From positions 1-64,000 of the forward strand of contig JAIXTT010000013.1 in the NCBI GenBank assembly GCA_027483795.1: 64,000 bases of DNA, given 5' to 3'. Shown in pieces: positions 62,787 to 64,000 of the stretch. The notes beneath the pieces are model-generated. The model was not told the origin of the DNA and ran no database searches. It saw only the letters and a program-made list of their open reading frames with translations. The position numbers were made by a program, and so were the translations under genes. This DNA is from Hyphomicrobiales bacterium. Lineage in GTDB: Bacteria > Pseudomonadota > Alphaproteobacteria > Rhizobiales > Beijerinckiaceae. Position 1 is the stretch's first letter, and each line of letters begins with the position of its first letter.

Positions 62787-63854
62787 TCAGCCCGCCTGCA
62801 GCACCGCGAGGCTCGCGGCCAACGCCTCCTTGGGAATGTCCCGCGTGATGAAGACGAGCCGCGTCCGTTCGTCTCCGTCGGGCCAGGAGGCGAGGCGTAC
62901 CGGCGGGTGAACGAGGTTCTGCACCGCCTGAATGACGAGCGGCCCCGAGCGTCCCTTCACGTTGATGACGCCCTTGATCCGCAGCATGTCCTCGCCGCGA
63001 AGCGACAGGATCGAGCCGAGCCAGGTTTCCACCGCGTCCTCGCCGAAGGGCCGGTCGAACACGACGCTGAAGGCGCGGACATGATCGTCGTGACGGTTCG
63101 GGTCGTTCTCGTGATGATGGTCGTGATCGTGGTGATGGTCGTGATCGTGGTGATGATGGTGGCCGTGGCTCTCCGCCTCGAGCTTTTCGAGCTTGGCGGC
63201 CCCGAGCCAGCGCACGAGGCTCGCAGGGTCGGTGTCCGGGCCCGCCGCGCCCGCGCCGAAGACGGCGTCGGTGGGGATTTCGCCGTGGACGATGCGCCGG
63301 ATCTCGACGCCGGGATTGAGGCGGGCGAGGCGTTCTTCCAGCGCGTCGACGGCCGAAGGGGCGGCGAGGTCCGACTTCGTGATCAGAAGCAGGTCGGCCG
63401 AACCGGCCTGCCGCACCGCCTCCGGATAGCGTTCGAGCGTGGTCGGACCGTTCACCGCGTCGACGGTGGAGACGACGGCCTGAAGGCGGAAACGCGAGGA
63501 GACGGCCGGATCGCCCGCCAGCGTCTGCATGATGGGCGTGGGGTCGGCGAGGCCCGTCGTCTCGATCACGATCCGTGAAAAATTCGGGATCGCGCCCCGG
63601 TCGCGCTTGGCTTCGAGATCGAGAAGCGTGTCCACGAGATCGCCGCGGACGGTGCAGCAGATGCAGCCGTTCTGAAGCACGACGGTGTTCTCGAGCGACT
63701 GTTCGACGAGCAGGTGATCGATCGGGATCTCGCCGAATTCATTGATGATCAGCGCCGTGTCCGACAGGGACGGGTCACGCATCAACCGGTTGAGCAGCGT
63801 GGTCTTTCCGCTGCCGAGAAAGCCTGTGAGCACGGTGACGGGCATGCGGGACAA
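62787..63854 (-). CDS. COG0523 (CobW/ZigA-type) metallochaperone GTPase with His-rich loop
   Basis: A 355-residue G3E-family GTPase. Walker A is GFLGSGKTTLL, the metal-binding CxCC is C64-I-C66-C67, the guanine motif is TKSD, and a CobW C-terminal domain follows from ~260. A His/Asp-rich stretch at ~228-250 (about 15 His) joins the domains. COG0523 proteins deliver Zn, Co or Fe to target enzymes. I chose TTG 63854 because GGAGG is seven bases upstream; the ATG at 63845 would be 16 bases away. The 146 bases beyond it hold nothing I can name. Confidence 0.9.
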   Translation of the reverse strand: MSRMPVTVLTGFLGSGKTTLLNRLMRDPSLSDTALIINEFGEIPIDHLLVEQSLENTVVLQNGCICCTVRGDLVDTLLDLEAKRDRGAIPNFSRIVIETTGLADPTPIMQTLAGDPAVSSRFRLQAVVSTVDAVNGPTTLERYPEAVRQAGSADLLLITKSDLAAPSAVDALEERLARLNPGVEIRRIVHGEIPTDAVFGAGAAGPDTDPASLVRWLGAAKLEKLEAESHGHHHHHDHDHHHDHDHHHENDPNRHDDHVRAFSVVFDRPFGEDAVETWLGSILSLRGEDMLRIKGVINVKGRSGPLVIQAVQNLVHPPVRLASWPDGDERTRLVFITRDIPKEALAASLAVLQAG

Positions 63855-64000
63855 GGGCGATCCTCCGTGATCGTTCTTCTTGCGAGGGCGCGGCGAACGG
63901 CCTTCGGGTCTCTTCTTTGCGCCGGCATTTTTTCCTGAAGAGCAGGAGAAGGCAATCGCGGGTTTCCGCTGCGGACCGGAGCGGCGGGGACGGCCCGTTC

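Noticed and set aside
63105-63170. Tandem repeats as a possible CRISPR or minisatellite
   Set aside because: The repeats lie in frame inside the COG0523 gene and encode its His-rich loop; there are no spacers.

Overview
The window looks like chromosome of a high-GC alphaproteobacterium, most likely in the Hyphomicrobiales (Rhizobiales). The evidence is a ChpT/CtrA/SciP cell-cycle set, an EipA (DUF1134) envelope protein, clustered GANTC sites (CcrM methylation targets) at the ctrA promoter, Rhizobiales-style palindromic repeats and dense codon use with strong G/C at third positions. The family or genus cannot be fixed from the sequence alone. No insertion sequence, prophage, CRISPR array or plasmid function was seen.

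Layout. 0-9 kb (housekeeping and envelope): tRNA-Glu, a CorA-type metal channel, a tandem universal stress protein, a three-gene set made of a HAD-UbiA fusion and two paralogous GT-C-like membrane proteins, and a KefB-type antiporter. 9-17 kb: a divergent catabolic locus. A GntR regulator, quinone oxidoreductase, cupin and zinc alcohol dehydrogenase face a complete TRAP transporter (dctPQM) followed by a DapA-family lyase and a DUF1330 protein. 17-26 kb: the core cell-cycle block (a 24-residue membrane peptide, eipA, chpT, ctrA, fliJ, sciP) mixed with GNAT, DUF305 and YbhN-like genes, then mnmA, a PmtA-like methyltransferase, tRNA-Met and another methyltransferase. 26-33 kb: an intradiol dioxygenase, a second TRAP transporter, a YciI protein and a flavin monooxygenase, which suggests aromatic or N-heteroaromatic catabolism. 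33-35 kb: a GH16 glucanase with RTX repeats, probably secreted by a type I system. 35-43 kb: quinone oxidoreductase, class III CoA-transferase, MaoC/HTD2-type hydratase and a cyclase-family metal hydrolase, then a small Cys-repeat protein and an SsuA/TauA-like ABC importer. 44-62 kb: three separate tripartite tricarboxylate (TctCBA) transporters. Each has its own enzymes: CocE hydrolase, cupin, LDH2-type dehydrogenase and ABM protein; amidohydrolase with a GntR/HutC regulator; two Gfo/Idh oxidoreductases and an LVIVD protein. 62.7-64 kb: a His-rich COG0523 (CobW-type) metallochaperone GTPase.

How it fits together. From 9 kb on, most of the window is a scavenging island. Six substrate-binding-protein-dependent importers (two TRAP, three TTT, one ABC) are each next to one to four soluble enzymes and often a cupin, and only two regulators are encoded locally. 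Substrates cannot be assigned from sequence. Candidate operators were found by eye. They are a 14-bp perfect palindrome between tctC and its GntR/HutC regulator, a TTATC-N4-GATAA palindrome shared by the flavin monooxygenase and ABC-importer promoters, and a palindrome on the -35 box of the first TRAP operon. Several binding-protein genes are followed by strong stem-loops, as expected when the binding protein is needed in excess over the membrane subunits.
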